64,000 nucleotides of DNA from Hanleya hanleyi (Eukaryota; Mollusca; Polyplacophora; Lepidopleurida; Hanleyidae): the NCBI GenBank assembly GCA_036873755.1, contig JAVTVY010025348.1, positions 1 to 64,000 on the forward strand, read 5' to 3'. Numbering within the stretch: the stretch's first letter is position 1; each line of letters starts with the position of its first letter. The notes beneath the pieces were generated by a model. It was not told the DNA's origin, ran no database searches, and saw nothing but the letters and a program-made list of their open reading frames with translations. Positions 59,001-64,000 of this stretch are shown here, piece by piece. Position numbers and translations under genes: made by a program.

Positions 59001-62000
59001 GTATAGCAGATGACATTCTTCCATGGTTTTGTTTGTTTTAGGCAAGCAAAGTGGACAAATATGAGAGCGAAATAACAAAATACAAAGAGAAGCTGAATGA
59101 ACTAGAATTTTTCAAATCCAGAGTAGAGGTATGTAAGTGTATTGTTTGAAATTCATATTGTTCTATAGTGATGACGGATTATAATCCCCTTGACATATTC
59201 GACAGTGCTCTATCTGTGACAAGCTAGAATATTAGTAGGACTATGATCATTGTTGATTTATTTAAACTATGATCTCACCTTGATCAATTGGTTGATCATA
59301 TTTAGTGGAACAGGAAGGTGAAACAATGGTCGAAGACTAATCATCGTTGTGAGCACAATGGCTTTCCCCTGACTATTCTCTCCGGGTCTAGCCATTGCAT
59401 ATAATGAGGCTTGTGTCTCTGGGTCTCATTTATATCACAGTGGCCAATCACCATTTTCTGTTGAGGCTGTCTTTTGGACATGACTAGAATTTAAATTCTT
59501 TATTTGGCACAAGCATCAAAGCATTCTTTGTGCCTGCATGTTATCCAATAATTGCATCGTAGCTTAGTAAGATAGTGACCTTTGATTGGTCGTATTGATG
59601 ATCACGAGATTCGAGAGGCGTGACGAATATTTATGAATGATGTACCAGATTCAGACTCGGTGCGGTAAAACAGCCAGAGGCATCGTGGATGCGTGCCTCT
59701 TTAGGATCGGGAATGAAGACTGAACAGAATTTGATCCACAATTGACATAAAATATGTGAAGCCTGTTAATAGATTGCTTGAATAGACCTTCGGTTTGACA
59801 TTTATTACATTGAAATCTCTGTTACCCCAGTAATGTTAAATATTTTGAGCTGGATACATTAATAATGCTGCCATAGTTTGTACTTTTCCTGCCTGACAGG
59901 TCATAGCCTGCAGTAGATTTGAAGAAGACAAATTGCCTATACCACAGAAATATTTTTTAATAATTTTTAATACACTAGATCTTTTGTTTGTGAATGTAGA
60001 ACCAGTTAATGAGTTAGGATGACTTTTTAATCCTTACATAAGTATAAAAAATAGAAAATCAGCTTGACAGTCTCGTAACCAGTGTTCCCTGTCTTCTATG
60101 TAATATATCTCAACTTTTCCACTTCTGTCTCTTTGTATAATCAGATCTACATTGCTAGTTGATTCTGATATTGTAGTATTTAATCCACAAGGGAGTGTTC
60201 GGTTGTCTCAAATCTTAGAGAATGTGTTATGTAGAATGCTGTAATGTTGAAGGATACACACACAAATACTGTTATCTTCCTTCATCAGCCTCATGGATTT
60301 CATATATATCATATGAACTATGCAAGAAATATAATATTTTGAGAGAATTTTCCATGTGTGCTAAGTGTTGGGGTAAAAAAAGAGCACACATAAATGCCTT
60401 GATCAGCCTGTTGGCATTCTAACATTGTCAGAGTTTGTAACCTCCTAAACTGTCATTGTAACACCCTCTGACTGCACTGTGCAGAAAAACGGGGCGCACA
60501 GGTGCATTTAGTCTGTATTGATATTGATCAACACAGGGAGCAAGTATCTGCATTTGAAAGAGATGGGGTGAGTAGAATTTAACGTCGCTTTCAACAATAT
60601 TTCACCTATATCGCGACACGTCTTGTTTAGCTGTGATATGCTGAGCACACGCCATTCTGTTTACAAGTGGATGATGCTGATTGGCTGAGAACCATGCACA
60701 CAAATGCTGAGCGCTGCGATTCAACCGCGGTGCAATCAGAAGGTATAACTGACAGTAGGAGGTATACAATCTGATGCTGTGAGAATATATACCTTTTGGC
60801 TGCCTATAATTTATCATACTTCACCAGAATGGATATTTCGTGGACACTACTGACTCGTGCTAAATGTTGCTTCATACTACTCATTTTAGGAATTACGCGA
60901 GGACAATGCAATCCTGGTGGAGACCAAGTCTATGTTAGAGGAACAGCTGACCAACAGTCATAAACGAGTAGAGACAGTGATAGAACTGGAGAATGAGCTG
61001 ATCAACTACAGACAACAGATCCAGTCCATGTCAGCTGTACGTATATTATAGTTATACATTGGAACCTGCCAACACCAACGCCTCTAAAAACCGATGACCC
61101 TGTAAACTGTGACATTTGGCCTGGTCCTAATAATCCCAGCTTCATTTCATCAAGTCAATTTCTGCATTCCCACTTCGAACCTGCATTGATATATCTGACC
61201 GCCTTCAGTGTTCAAAATCGAAGATGTAAATTTCACCTATGATCGAGAGACGAACCAATCAGAACCTACATGCCGATTGTGTGAAGGGCGACATCTTCCT
61301 CAAGTGGTGACGTCATTTCTCATAACATCATGGTGGTGTTGGCCCAATATATAGGTCCGGAAGTCAATAACGCTCTTCTATGACATAAATTTGAAATTCA
61401 AATGGTTTTGAGGTCAGTGGGGTCTCTTGTCTATTTATAAGTTCTTTGAACATTGAAGGGGACCTGATATATCAAGAGACGTTCAAAGTGGGAATGTAGA
61501 AATTGGCTTGGTGTGATGAAAATGAAGGTTCCAGTTTCCAGTAGTTTTTACCCCTCAGCCTATTAGGCTGCGGGGTCTTGTCGTCGGCATGTACGTCCGG
61601 TCGTCAATAATTCTTGTGACCGGCCTAGAAGCCAAACCGTTGCTTCTAGAGACTTCAAATTTGGTATATAGGATTGTTGGGTGGTCAACCACAAGCCTAT
61701 TGAATCTGGACCCGATTGGGTGAAAGCCTTGGCGGCGATCTTTAATTTATGCAGAATCTTTAATGATGTATTTCTCTGATACCATTGAAGTGCTCTATAC
61801 GAAACTTGGTATACAGCATCGATGTATCAAGAGACTTACCATGAATAACCACATCAGTTCTTCTGAGAGGCGGGAAGGATGGTCGGCCATTTTTAATTTA
61901 TGCAAAATCATTAATGATCTCCATCTCTGATACCGTTCAAGTGCTCGATGTAAAATTTGGTAAACATCATCGATGCATCAAGAGACTTATGATGAATGAC

Positions 62001-62623
62001 AGAACTGGTTTCTCTGATTATTATTATAGTTCTCCAATGCATCCAACATCCCACACTGAATTTATCATATTTTAATCTTGTACAAGCCACTGCTAAAGCA
62101 TCTTCTACATTCAACCAAATCTTTCAGGCTTTTATACATGCATTTTCCATTCATTGTGTACCAATATACACTGACTAAAATTGTCTGGCTGAGGGGTTGT
62201 TGCACCTTTTAGGTGCTGCCTCATGTTAGCCTTACCCTATTGGGAGGCAAGGGTATTATTTTGGGGTTTGTCTTTCAGTCTGACTATTTGTTTGTAAGCA
62301 CTGATTCAGGGAACCCTCCATGGTAGTTTCGATCGGGACATGGACGCAAAGAATTGCCTTCTGAAAGTTAGCCATGTTTCATCAGAACTGTTGCTGATAC
62401 AGTTCTGCTAACAGTCTCGCAGTATATGCAAAAGTGTTTTGGCAAGAAACAGTTTGAAGATTGACGTTATTGTATGGTCTCTTTTAGGAGCGTGATGGGG
62501 ATCGAGAGAGGATCCAGGAACTGACAGAGGATATCGCCCGTCTAGAATTCGCCAAGAAAAACAGTATGAATGAAAGTGCTACGCTAGAAATGGAACTCGA
62601 AGAAGCGAAAAAAGTTATTGGAG
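25958..62623 (+). CDS. CCDC88: CCDC88-family protein (Girdin/Daple orthologue), exons 1-12, continues off the right edge
   Basis: Twelve exons join in phase to about 416 codons. Residues 1-165 form a Hook-type (calponin-homology-like) N-terminal domain, with [34 protein letters not shown] and [13 protein letters not shown]. From about residue 180 a continuous coiled coil begins, with [33 protein letters not shown] and [17 protein letters not shown]. These words match vertebrate CCDC88A/B/C rather than HOOK1-3. In the family the Hook domain engages dynein light intermediate chain, the coiled coil dimerises, and the C-terminal tail of A and C activates Galpha-i and binds membrane, actin or Dishevelled. 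That tail lies outside the window. Introns total about 35 kb and are full of repeats. No frameshift was seen, so the gene looks functional. Confidence 0.92.
26308..26396 (+). CDS. CCDC88: CCDC88 exon 2
   Basis: It lies between tttcag and gtgagt, and encodes [20 protein letters not shown] and VFLNDVLQQ. It leaves phase 2, which exon 3 completes to an Ile codon (QQIDP, as in the family). Confidence 0.9.
26940..27045 (+). CDS. CCDC88: CCDC88 exon 3
   Basis: It lies between tcacag and gtaagg and encodes [20 protein letters not shown], then [14 protein letters not shown]. The frame closes at a codon boundary, with 240 coding bases so far. The next exon is 26 kb away. Confidence 0.9.
27046..28740. 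other. Intron 3, first part; possible LINE fragment near its end
   Basis: Mostly unique AT-rich sequence. At 28620-28710 the plus strand reads [18 protein letters not shown], resembling the KLEVAQR segment of LINE reverse transcriptases. At 28064 CAGGGCTCAAAATTAACAC resembles a hAT-type end. Neither is complete. Confidence 0.35.
28741..31713. other. Intron 3, no recognised feature
   Basis: AT-rich intronic sequence with many TACATGTA-like words. A plus-strand frame near 31505-31720 ([17 protein letters not shown]) is open for 70 codons but has no family signature or splice sites. Confidence 0.4.
31721..32684. mobile_element. hAT-like non-autonomous element
   Basis: The terminal repeats AGGGCTCTCAAGGAG and CTCCTTGAGAGCCCT are flanked by GAAAATC on both sides (31714-31720, 32685-32691). 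If the leading C or final T is counted differently, the duplication is close to the 8 bp of hAT elements, whose ends often read CAGGG(C)TCTCAA. Subterminal regions carry repeated GGCGAGTGRTTCRYCACTCGCC palindromes (31786-31806, 32640-32660). A direct duplication of TCAGAATAAWATTTAATGAC sits inside. No transposase is recognised. Confidence 0.75.
32861..33168 (-). repeat. Hairpin-rich SINE-like repeat, copy 2
   Basis: Reverse-oriented relative of 9650-9964, beginning with the GAGTGAGTGAGTG complement of the tail and ending near the GTTCCTGTTGCTTC hairpin. The first hairpin has decayed on its outer side, and no target duplication was found. Confidence 0.8.
33169..34352. other. Intron 3, no recognised feature
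   Basis: Unique AT-rich intronic sequence; nothing supportable. Confidence 0.4.
34353..34855. mobile_element. piggyBac-like MITE (TTAA-flanked), ~0.5 kb
   Basis: TTAA at 34353-34356 and 34852-34855 flank inverted ends AGAGGTAGTAGCGTGATTTT and AAATGACGCTTTTACCTCT, which agree at most positions of about 20. The interior has paired TGACGTCA-type words and no transposase. TTAA duplication is diagnostic of piggyBac-type transposition. Confidence 0.65.
35120..35470. repeat. GTCAAGGTCA-type dispersed repeat with C-rich palindromic start
   Basis: It starts TATCCCCCATCGG...CTGGGGATA and then repeats AGGTCAAAGGTCAAGGTCAC-like phrases three times, about 120-140 bases apart (35190, 35320, 35430). Its architecture resembles the repeats at 61551 and 63213. 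Confidence 0.5.
35471..36353. other. Intron 3, no recognised feature
   Basis: Unique intronic sequence with nothing supportable. Confidence 0.4.
36354..36800. repeat. Minisatellite, about 12 units of ~36 bp
   Basis: The unit is close to AAAAGGTTCAGGTGAATTTA followed by GGATTTACCTGGACTG. Variants use TTTTGGA for TTTAGGA. The array ends in a poly-T tract. Confidence 0.85.
37438..39104. mobile_element. hAT-like element with GGCCCCG-rich ends
   Basis: Ends CAGGCCTTGCATT and AATGCAAGGCCTG are exact complements over 11-12 bases. CAGTG flanks both (37433-37437, 39105-39109). Subterminal sequence on each side has repeated CGGGGCCGATC/GATCGGCCCCG words (37457-37530, 39020-39085). The interior includes a 15-bp tandem repeat (38326-38390) and an open frame with a [16 protein letters not shown] segment near 38050. 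No transposase was identified. Confidence 0.65.
38326..38392. repeat. 15-bp tandem repeat inside the hAT-like element
   Basis: Four units of GGACAAAACACCAGC (variants AACCCCAGT and ACCAAC). The wording GTGGACA...CCCCAG parallels the end repeats of the element at 49372. Confidence 0.7.
39155..39432 (+). repeat. tRNA-derived SINE, copy 1
   Basis: A box-B-like GGGGTTGATCAC lies near the start. Next come TTGCTTCCTCACTTAGTGCT, CAGCATAATGAGGATAGA and ATAATGTGACTGAG, all shared with 54225-54596. It ends in a TGACTGAAAAAT...TTAAATCCTATTCATTCAC tail. Confidence 0.7.
39433..42043. other. Intron 3, no major feature; one small hairpin
   Basis: A hairpin with 15-bp arms (ATTGCCGAGGTGAAT and ATTCACCTCAGCAAT) lies near 40063-40108. 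No gene or element was recognised. Confidence 0.4.
42044..42198. repeat. 155-bp MITE with CAGCCCTCGCAAT ends
   Basis: The ends CAGCCCTCGCAAT and AATTGCGAGGGCTG are inverted over 12 bases. Inner parts pair partly (TTGCCTCGGC and GCCGAGGCAA). The style is hAT-like, but no clear target duplication was seen. Confidence 0.5.
42366..42543. repeat. Small element with GTTAGCC inverted ends
   Basis: TGTTAGCCGGG at the left and CTGGCTAACG at the right, with CTGTCCAAAT words inside. The right end resembles GACGGGTCTTCGGCTAAC at 53476 and 53522, suggesting one dispersed family. Confidence 0.35.
42544..44507. other. Intron 3, no recognised feature
   Basis: Contains a GA-rich microsatellite near 43216 and a poly-A near 43459. 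Otherwise nothing supportable. Confidence 0.4.
44508..45396. repeat. Minisatellite, about 20 units of 42 bp
   Basis: The unit is close to GAGCACATATATCGTACCAC followed by GATGGGCACTGATCACTAACTC. The core (44690-45010) is very regular; the flanks decay. Because 42 is a multiple of three, a minus-strand frame stays open for 138 codons (45096-44680) with a 14-residue repeat ([14 protein letters not shown]). That is a by-product of the unit length. Confidence 0.9.
45397..46110. other. Intron 3, no recognised feature
   Basis: Unique sequence; nothing supportable. Confidence 0.4.
46111..46435. repeat. MITE pair, copy 1 (AGNGCTTTAGATTAC ends)
   Basis: It begins AGAGCTTTAGATTACCCCCT and ends TAGAGTAATCTAAAACCC. 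The interior matches 47073-47379 (GTGCCCAAAT, TATTTTGCCAGAATTC, TTTTCACTAATTTGGG, GTGTGCCCAAATTAG). Confidence 0.75.
47073..47379. repeat. MITE pair, copy 2 (AGGGCTTTAGATTAC ends)
   Basis: The ends AGGGCTTTAGATTAC and GTAATCTAAAGCCCT are perfect 15-base complements. A second inverted pair, GCCCAAATTAG, lies inside. No clean target duplication was found. Confidence 0.8.
47380..48415. other. Intron 3, no recognised feature
   Basis: Unique sequence; nothing supportable. Confidence 0.4.
48416..49086. mobile_element. piggyBac-like MITE (TTAA-flanked), ~0.67 kb
   Basis: TTAA at 48416-48419 and 49083-49086 flank inverted ends CTCTTTGCCTACGG and CCGTAGGCAATGAG. The interior has a 100-base duplication (TATATTTTTACAATC...ATAAATAAAA near 48548 and 48721). 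Near the right end is a GAAGCCGTTGACAACGGCTT palindrome. No coding capacity. Confidence 0.75.
49372..50248. mobile_element. Element with mirrored 20-bp GGGGGAAATGTCC arrays and 9-bp target duplication
   Basis: ATTTTTGGT stands at both flanks (49363-49371, 50249-50257). The left end has three CATTTCCCCCAGTGGA units and the right end about seven of the complement. Inside these, TATATTTTTAGGTTATTTTG and TTTTCAAATAATTTG pair with the right side, giving terminal inverted repeats of more than 100 bp. The interior is very AT-rich and non-coding. A 9-bp duplication suits Mutator-like elements, but no transposase is present to confirm. Confidence 0.8.
50258..52494. other. Intron 3, no recognised feature
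   Basis: Unique AT-rich sequence with a 15-A run near 50578. Confidence 0.4.
52495..52874. repeat. MITE family with ACCTGTC palindromes, copy 1
   Basis: The ends CAGGTGTTGAAAT and ATTTCAACCCCTG are near-complements. Inside are TTACCTGTCTCAAGTGACAGG and other ACCTGTC...GACAGGT pairs, shared with 55195-55530. Confidence 0.65.
53140..53209 (+). CDS. CCDC88: CCDC88 exon 4
   Basis: It lies between tttgtag and gtaagc and encodes [20 protein letters not shown] then PDK. This is the LQQLIxxxxPN helix of the Hook domain and follows directly on YYT of exon 3. It leaves one base of phase. Confidence 0.88.
53410..53590. repeat. Duplicated GACGGGTCTNNGGCTAAC block and C-run
   Basis: Two copies of a ~50-base block (53470 and 53522) precede a ~35-base almost pure C tract (53550-53585). 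Confidence 0.55.
54225..54596 (+). repeat. tRNA-derived SINE, copy 2
   Basis: It has box A-like GCGTCAGCCTCATAAGTGG and box B GGGTTCAATCCC. The body includes TTGCTTCCTCGCTTATGTTC, AATGTGACTGAGTGGGGTGT and GATATTTCAGTGGGACAGCA. It ends GTTGAAAGTGACGTTAAACC...ATTCACTCACTCAC. More complete than the copy at 39155. Confidence 0.8.
55024..55166 (+). CDS. CCDC88: CCDC88 exon 5
   Basis: It lies between attgtag and gtgagc and encodes [20 protein letters not shown] and [20 protein letters not shown], ending NIKE. This is the most conserved Hook-domain block of the family (LLLGCAxQCxKKE). Ends in phase 0. Confidence 0.93.
55195..55530. repeat. MITE family with ACCTGTC palindromes, copy 2
   Basis: It starts CAGGGGTCGAAATAAT and ends AACTTTTGACCTCT, with TTACCTGTCACAGGAGACAG and TTACCTGTCGCTGGAGACAG inside. 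It lies only 28 bases behind the donor of exon 5. Confidence 0.65.
55947..56066 (+). CDS. CCDC88: CCDC88 exon 6
   Basis: It lies between acccag and gttagt. It encodes [20 protein letters not shown] then [20 protein letters not shown], the linker from Hook domain to coiled coil. Exactly 40 codons. Confidence 0.92.
56331..56578. repeat. 248-bp MITE with perfect 16-bp inverted ends
   Basis: Ends TGAGCTCTGGTTCATT and AATGAACCAGAGCTCA are exact complements. A related copy lies at 23087-23290. No target duplication is certain. Confidence 0.7.
56597..56912 (+). repeat. Hairpin-rich SINE-like repeat, copy 3, with 11-bp target duplication
   Basis: ACCCATGTGCT flanks it (56586-56596, 56913-56923). 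The body is about 93% like 9650-9964 by eye, with both internal hairpins intact, including GTTCCTGTTGCTTC with GAAGCAACAGGAAC. It ends in ATTCACTCACTC. Confidence 0.85.
57196..57347 (+). CDS. CCDC88: CCDC88 exon 7
   Basis: It lies between cacatag and gtaaga. It encodes [20 protein letters not shown], then a short Thr/Pro/Val spacer and [20 protein letters not shown]. Leaves phase 2, completed to Leu by exon 8. Confidence 0.93.
57348..58015. other. Intron 7, no recognised feature
   Basis: AT-rich with a short poly-A; nothing supportable. Confidence 0.4.
58016..58097 (+). CDS. CCDC88: CCDC88 exon 8
   Basis: It lies between ttgcag and gtatgc and encodes [20 protein letters not shown] then IAKLRTE, coiled coil. 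Ends in phase 0. Confidence 0.92.
58558..58629 (+). CDS. CCDC88: CCDC88 exon 9
   Basis: It lies between ttgcag and gtagaa and encodes [20 protein letters not shown] then FREK. AR.YRDELD is a strong CCDC88 signature. Confidence 0.93.
59042..59128 (+). CDS. CCDC88: CCDC88 exon 10
   Basis: It lies between ttttag and gtatgt and encodes [20 protein letters not shown] then LEFFKSRVE, 29 codons of coiled coil. Confidence 0.92.
59129..60568. other. Intron 10, mostly unique sequence
   Basis: No gene or element recognised before the SINE tail at 60569. Confidence 0.4.
60569..60740 (-). repeat. tRNA-derived SINE, reverse orientation, copy 3
   Basis: On the minus strand a box-B-like GGTTGAATCGC is followed downstream by GATATAGGTGAAATATTGTT and GAAAGCGACGTTAAATTCTA, the shared tail. 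The body differs from the copies at 39155 and 54225. Confidence 0.55.
60890..61036 (+). CDS. CCDC88: CCDC88 exon 11
   Basis: It lies between ttttag and gtacgt and encodes [20 protein letters not shown], then a 29-residue coiled-coil stretch ending QIQSMSA. ED..LxETKxMLEEQL is conserved with Girdin and Daple. Confidence 0.93.
61117..61532. repeat. ~0.4-kb palindromic element with ~80-bp inverted arms
   Basis: CAATTTCTGCATTCCCACTT and GATATATCTGACCGCCTTCA on the left pair with AAGTGGGAATGTAGAAATTG and TGAAGGGGACCTGATATATC on the right. Its ends are not exact. Confidence 0.6.
61551..62196. repeat. Element with CCCCTCAGCC inverted ends and an internal ~150-bp duplication
   Basis: The ends CCCCTCAGCC (61551-61560) and GGCTGAGGGG (62187-62196) are exact complements. 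The left end runs into its own palindrome, CAGCCTATTAGGCTG. The interior repeats TTTAATTTATGC...CTCTGATACC...TCGATG.ATCAAGAGACTT twice (61739, 61889). Confidence 0.65.
62488..62623 (+). CDS. CCDC88: CCDC88 exon 12
   Basis: It lies between ttttag and gttggt and encodes [20 protein letters not shown], then a coiled coil to EEAKKVIG. It corresponds to the ERDxDRxxIxEL segment of the family. The donor is weak (GGAG followed by gttggt), so the 3' edge is the least certain of the set. Leaves phase 1; the partner exon lies beyond the window. Confidence 0.85.
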
Positions 62624-63212
62624 GTTGGTTATCCGGAACTTTTATTTTGTCTTACTAACTGTAAATCAGAGTGAATTTCACTTGGGCTGTTCAAAAAAAG
62701 GTACATGGGGTGGGGCGAGGACACCTTTTCCTGACCCCAACCACCCTTTGTGGAAACTTGATTAAAATTCAAAAACCTTATATGGCACACTTACATGTTA
62801 TTCTATATTCCTGTTGTATTCTGAATCTTGGTTGTAAAAAAATGAATGCTTGCCATTAAGAGGCATCTAAAATTGAGCCTTACGAGTGTGTCAGAACATT
62901 CCTTTTAATTATATCTATTTGAAATTTGTTGTGGATATATTGTGTAAACATAAACCCATACCCATTTCAATCACCAGATAGCTGTAGGTCGCAGAAACCT
63001 GATAGATTATGGTTTTGGGATTTTTTGTTGCACATTAGAAGAATATATAGTGATACATGTATCATGCCCACCCAGTGGAAGCTATTGAATTAGAAGAAAA
63101 GGAAATAGTTGAACATCCCAGTTAAAATCTCCCCGTTTCTGTTAGGTGTGATAGACTTGGGTTCCGAGAATGATGGGTATATCTGTATTGATGAGTAACC
63201 TTAAAATTATTA
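62624..63212. other. Intron 12, no recognised feature
   Basis: Unique sequence with a short AT-rich part; nothing supportable. Confidence 0.4.
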
Positions 63213-64000
63213 TGCCCCCCCCTCTAACTAGAGGGGGGGCATATAGCGATCGCTTTGTCCGTCCGTCTGTCCGTCCGTCTGTCCATCCGTCTGTCCGTCC
63301 GAATTTCTTGTCCGCGCGATATCTCGGTTAATAATTGATGGACAGGATTGAAACTTGCATGGAATGTGGCCAGTGGCTCATAGTTGTGCAGCGTAGAGTT
63401 TTTTTCCGAGTTCCGGTATCATTTTCAAGAGTTATGGCCCTTTTTCTGAAATCTCTGTGAATGGGACTTGTCCGGGCTGGATCTTGGTTAATATTGTATG
63501 AACAAGTATGAAATTTGCATGACATGTGGTCAGTGCCCCACAGTTGTGCAGCGTAAAGTTTCTCCCCGTTCCGCGTATATTTTCAAGAGTTATGGCCCTT
63601 TGTTCCTGAAATCTCCATGAATTGGGACTTGTCCGGGCTGGATCTCGGTTAATATTGTATGGACAATTATGAAATTTGCAGGGTATGTGATCAGTGCCCT
63701 GTAGTTGTGCAGCGTGAAGTTTTTTCGCGTTTCGCATATATTTTCAAGAGTTATGGCCCTTTGTTCATCAAGTCTTTGTGAATTTGGACTTGTCCAGGCT
63801 GGATCTCGGTTAATATTGTATGGACAAGTATGGAATTTGCAGGATATGTGGTGAGTGCCCTGTAGTTGTGCAGTTTGAAGTTTCTCCGCGTTTCGCGTAT
63901 ATTTCAAGAGTTATGGCCCTTTTGTTCTTGAAATCTTTGTGAATTGGGACTTGTCCGGGCTGGATCTCGGTTAATATTGTATGGACAATTATGGAATTTG
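63213..64000. repeat. Dispersed tandem repeat led by a C-rich palindrome, units ~155 bp, runs off the edge
   Basis: It begins with the palindrome TGCCCCCCCCTCTAAC...AGAGGGGGGGCA (63213-63241). A GTCCGTCCGTCT microsatellite (63258-63300) follows. Then about 4.5 units share ATCTCGGTTAATATTGTATG, TGGTCAGTGCCC, AGTTGTGCAGCGT and TTTTCAAGAGTTATGGCCCT. Minus-strand open frames of about 100 codons across it are by-products of the repeat. Confidence 0.85.

Noticed and set aside
63328..63907. Minus-strand open frames of 65-105 codons
   Set aside because: They are the same phrase repeated because the ~155-bp tandem unit is read through; there is no start or domain conservation.

Overview
The window is animal nuclear DNA, most likely from a mollusc or a close lophotrochozoan. 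The signs are one spliced, conserved coiled-coil gene spread over more than 36 kb, AT-rich introns with many TACATGTA-type words, and SINE-like repeats ending in a CACTCACTCAC tail, a common lophotrochozoan style. Nothing looks bacterial: there are no operons, ribosome binding sites or CRISPR arrays. The species call is inference.

Left third (1-25 kb): a transposon graveyard. A DIRS-type tyrosine-recombinase retrotransposon (1-4255) has a gag-like ORF, an RT/RNase H ORF broken by one frameshift, and an intact-looking recombinase. A 49-bp inverted-repeat element, a zinc-finger exon relic, a 5S rRNA-derived SINE and a Gypsy pol fragment follow. From 6.9 to 11.4 kb lies the most unusual unit: a decayed DNA-virus-like element with a zinc finger fused to an A32/FtsK-type packaging ATPase and several small ORFs, partly present as an inverted second copy. 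Its genes are preceded by modules of repeated GGGCGTT boxes with TATA boxes. From 12.2 to 20.45 kb lie three or more decayed Penelope-like elements with the GIY-YIG endonuclease upstream of the reverse transcriptase (permuted, Naiad-like order) and a CxC linker. Two of them sit together inside a tandem-repeat array, with both junctions visible. A 2-kb element with 250-bp terminal inverted repeats occupies 22.6-24.6 kb.

Right two thirds (25.96-64 kb): the 5' half of a CCDC88 (Girdin/Daple) orthologue on the plus strand. Twelve coding exons were placed by splice sites, reading phase and family similarity. They give about 416 residues: a Hook-type N-terminal domain, then the start of the long coiled coil. 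Intron 3 alone is about 26 kb. It and the later introns hold two TTAA-flanked piggyBac-like MITEs, two hAT-like elements, an element with mirrored 20-bp repeats at its ends, paired MITEs, tRNA-derived SINEs, a hairpin-rich SINE-like family, and 36-bp and 42-bp minisatellites. The gene continues past the right edge, where a tandem array of about 155 bp units runs off the window.

The only gene that looks functional for the host is CCDC88. Everything recognisable to its left is mobile or derived from mobile DNA.
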